This document shows positions 62,112 through 64,000 of a DNA stretch of 64,000 nt, piece after piece (positions within the stretch are counted from its first letter, which is position 1; the number at the start of each line of letters is the position of its first letter). Origin of the DNA: Tetranychus cinnabarinus (lineage: Eukaryota; Arthropoda; Arachnida; Trombidiformes; Tetranychidae); the NCBI GenBank assembly GCA_022266195.1, contig WHVY01000001.1:10912001-10976000 (forward strand), read 5' to 3'. Made by a program: the position numbers and the translations under genes. The notes beneath the pieces were generated by a model, which saw only the letters and a list, made by a program, of their open reading frames with translations, ran no database searches and was not told the origin of the DNA.

Positions 62112-64000
62112 ATGAATCCTCCTAAAACTACAATTGAAAAAATCTTAGACTCCGGTGAAACTGTTCGCATTCCAACACCTCAACTTCTCGGTGATTCTGA
62201 ACGAGCTCCTTCACCCAGCAAGAAATCAAAGATTGCTGACTCTGAACATGTTCAAGCAACCTTTAGTGACGACCCTTCTAAGGTCATTTTGGTTCCCAAA
62301 CCTCCTGAAACTTCTAAAAACTCTGGTGAAACTCAATCTTCCTGTGTGAACCCTACACTTCGTATTGAAGGTGCTTCTTCGAGTTTACCTTCTGACTCAG
62401 TTACTGACCCTTCAATGCTTCCTCCTCCGCCTCCGCCTAACAAGAAGTACACAACAAAGAACTTTGATTTTAAAGCGTTAGTGTTATCTGATGATGATGA
62501 CCATGATGATGATGAAACTTCATTTGTGCGACCTCCTCGAAAACCTCAAACTGAACTTGTTGCCAAACCCTTACACGCTATTAAGCGCCCTGCTCCTGAA
62601 ATTATTTATGCTACTATGCAACATGGTTATGGACATATGTCTAACATTACGATGGTTGAACCTGATTCTGAAAAGGAAAAGTCCAAGGACTCAAAGGAAA
62701 ACCCAGTCCAGAAACCAATCGCTGGAGCAATTGACCCTAATTCATTGGTGGTTACAAGTCATCATAAGACTCTGGTGACGAACGCACTCCATTCATTCGC
62801 ATTGATCCGTTAGATCGACTTCCAAAGGAAAGACAAGAAGCTATCATACGCCTAGCTAAGATAAACTTTCCATCAATGAGAGAAATACGTCGAGAATCGA
62901 CTGGTCCTACTACCACTAATCCTGAAAGACTCAGAAATCGCAGGAATAAAACTGAAGTTGCCACTCGCGAGTTTCATAGACTCACAGTTATTAACATGCC
63001 TCAACTACGCTCAAAAACTGAAAGATTAATTCTGGAAAATATGTCTCTTCATCCGTCCTTAGCAACTACTTTTGCTATTCACATGTCTTATTGTAGACTA
63101 AATGCACTCTCAGTCCATGGTAAAGGTTATGCCTTACGTCCTCGTCCAATCTGGATAGTGATTGTTGACGGTTTCAAAAACATTGTTTTTGAAAGCTTCG
63201 TTCATTATGATGACATTACCCGCATCGACACACATTTTCATGGCTTAACTCACCGAGACATAAGATATGCCAAATCTTTTACTTCGGTAAGAGATCAAGT
63301 GCTGCCTTTCTTCCTTGTGGCTACTGCCATTGTAGGCTCCGGTTTGGTTAACATGATGCACTCTTTAGAGCTCAATGAATTCGAGATTCTCTCTATTGCT
63401 CATAAATTCCGTGAGATCACTCAATTCTTCTCACCCTATCGGGAAAGCCCTGCTTCATTATCTCTCGTCTCATTTCTCATTTTCCCTGGATTCACATTAC
63501 GAGCTGAGCCTCACTCACCTGCTATTGAAGCCTTAACAGGCATGAACCTCTATTTAGCATTCTGGCAAGAGATTGAACAAAAGGCTAAACGCTGTTATGG
63601 TATCAATCACACTAATATGGCAAGAACTTGTGGAAATAAAAATGTTTCCAAATTGCTTAAGCAATATACTGAACGCGTTGAAAGAGGTGAAGCCCAATGG
63701 CCTACAGACTGGGCTTATACATTAAGAAAAGATGAACCTGAATTCACTTCAAATTGCACTACTCCTGCTAGCTCAATCTCATCTAAATTTCATATTCTTG
63801 AAGATGACGACGATGCTTCAGTTCATACTGTTTCATCTACGGAAGGAACTGTCATCGAGATTCACACTCCTCCTGAGCATCCACGTCCTGCTCCTGATAC
63901 ACAACCTCGATCTCAAGTCGATTGTCCACTCATAGATTTGGAACCTGAACCTCAGGAATTAAATCTCTCTCCTGACACTCCAATGCCATCTCCTCCAGAT
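62112..64000 (+). CDS. Extra 3' ORF in env position, unknown function, with apparent one-base frame break; open at window end
   Basis: It starts at ATG 62112 (MNPPKTTIEKILDSGETVRI) in the gag-pol frame. That frame stops at 62811-62813. The frame one base back is open from 62768 (after TAA 62765-62767) to the window end, reading DSGDERTPFIRIDPLDRLPK onward. The two parts together give about 630 residues. The N-terminal 220 are Ser/Pro/Lys-rich, with a PPPPPP run and an acidic DDDDHDDDE block. The rest looks like a folded, helix-rich domain with IWIVIVDGFKNIVFESFVHY, DQVLPFFLVATAIVGSGLVN, PFTLR-like and FWQEIEQKAKRCYGINHTN segments, followed by an acidic Pro-rich tail. I see no signal peptide, furin site or anchor; one hydrophobic stretch near VLPFFLVATAIVG is the only membrane candidate. 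It is not a recognisable env, second gag or chromodomain. The product is unknown. Confidence 0.7.

Larger units (their letters stand above)
54800..64000 (+). mobile_element. Ty3/gypsy LTR retrotransposon, 412/mdg1-like priming, truncated by window end
   Basis: The order is 5' LTR (left boundary not resolved, near 54800), primer-binding site, leader, gag, protease, reverse transcriptase, RNase H, integrase, then an extra ORF in the env position. The gag-pol frame is open for more than 2,100 codons with all catalytic residues, which suggests a recent insertion or a functional copy. The PR-RT-RH-IN order, YFDD box and GPY motif assign it to Metaviridae (Ty3/gypsy). Transcription runs the same way as spire, which ends about 2 kb upstream. 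The 3' LTR, polypurine tract and target duplication are beyond the window, so LTR identity cannot be checked. Confidence 0.92.

Noticed and set aside
62752..62964. 70-codon minus-strand frame across the frame junction
   Set aside because: It is the antisense shadow of the 3' ORF.
1..64000. Recurring AAGTTTAC/GTAAACTT words through the window, considered as forkhead-like sites or a dispersed repeat
   Set aside because: The words are short and AT-rich, with no fixed spacing or orientation. Their frequency is not clearly above expectation without a computed background.
1..64000. tRNA genes, rRNA and CRISPR arrays
   Set aside because: No B-box-like GGTTCGAATCC with a matching cloverleaf, no rRNA blocks and no regularly spaced direct repeats were seen. 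The GGTTCAAACCC at about 33428 lies in the palindrome arm and has no tRNA structure around it.

Overview
This is an AT-rich nuclear window from an animal, most likely an arthropod. The evidence is a metabotropic-glutamate-type receptor whose ligand-binding domain resembles the insect mXR/mangetout (mtt) branch, spliceosomal introns with GTAAGT-like donors and TTTCAG-like acceptors, a spire gene, and a Ty3/gypsy retrotransposon with a 412/mdg1-like primer-binding site. A mite or other small-genome chelicerate is a guess from base composition only. Gene content is sparse: most of the 64 kb is intron or intergenic DNA with no supportable gene, and most short open frames there look like chance runs.

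Layout. (1) 1-3784, minus strand: six consecutive exons of the receptor ligand-binding domain. All five junctions agree in phase. Upstream exons lie at higher coordinates and were not found; the membrane domain lies off the left edge. (2) 11.7-13.2 kb: a patch of decayed mobile DNA, holding a GC-containing minisatellite, a frameshifted coiled-coil ORF, a decayed plus-strand ORF and a 162-bp MITE with 34-bp terminal inverted repeats and a TA duplication. (3) 19.9-20.25 kb: an isolated 107-codon open frame of unknown origin. (4) 30050-30458 and 51931-52760, plus strand: two exons that join in phase. The second carries the Spir-box and the FYVE-like zinc finger of the actin nucleator Spire; the first is an acidic exon that probably belongs to the same gene. 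(5) 32869-34752, in the inferred 21.5-kb spire intron: a 1.9-kb DNA element with about 65-bp terminal inverted repeats, a 3-bp ACT flanking duplication and a large internal palindrome. It encodes a coiled-coil protein homologous to the decayed ORF at 12 kb. (6) About 54.8-64 kb (runs off the edge): a young-looking Ty3/gypsy LTR retrotransposon with TATA and poly(A) signals in the LTR, a tRNA-Arg-type primer-binding site, an uninterrupted gag-pol frame with all catalytic motifs, and a long additional ORF in the env position.

Most interesting are the extra 3' ORF of the gypsy element, which has no recognisable env features and appears to carry a one-base frame break near 62,766-62,811, and the uncharacterised TIR-element family. 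In that family one copy is a head-to-head palindrome whose two halves have lost different genes, and the other is a relic at 12 kb. Both copies encode a coiled-coil protein ending in a shared Y-L-x-Y ... G-x-P ... F motif, and no transposase was seen.
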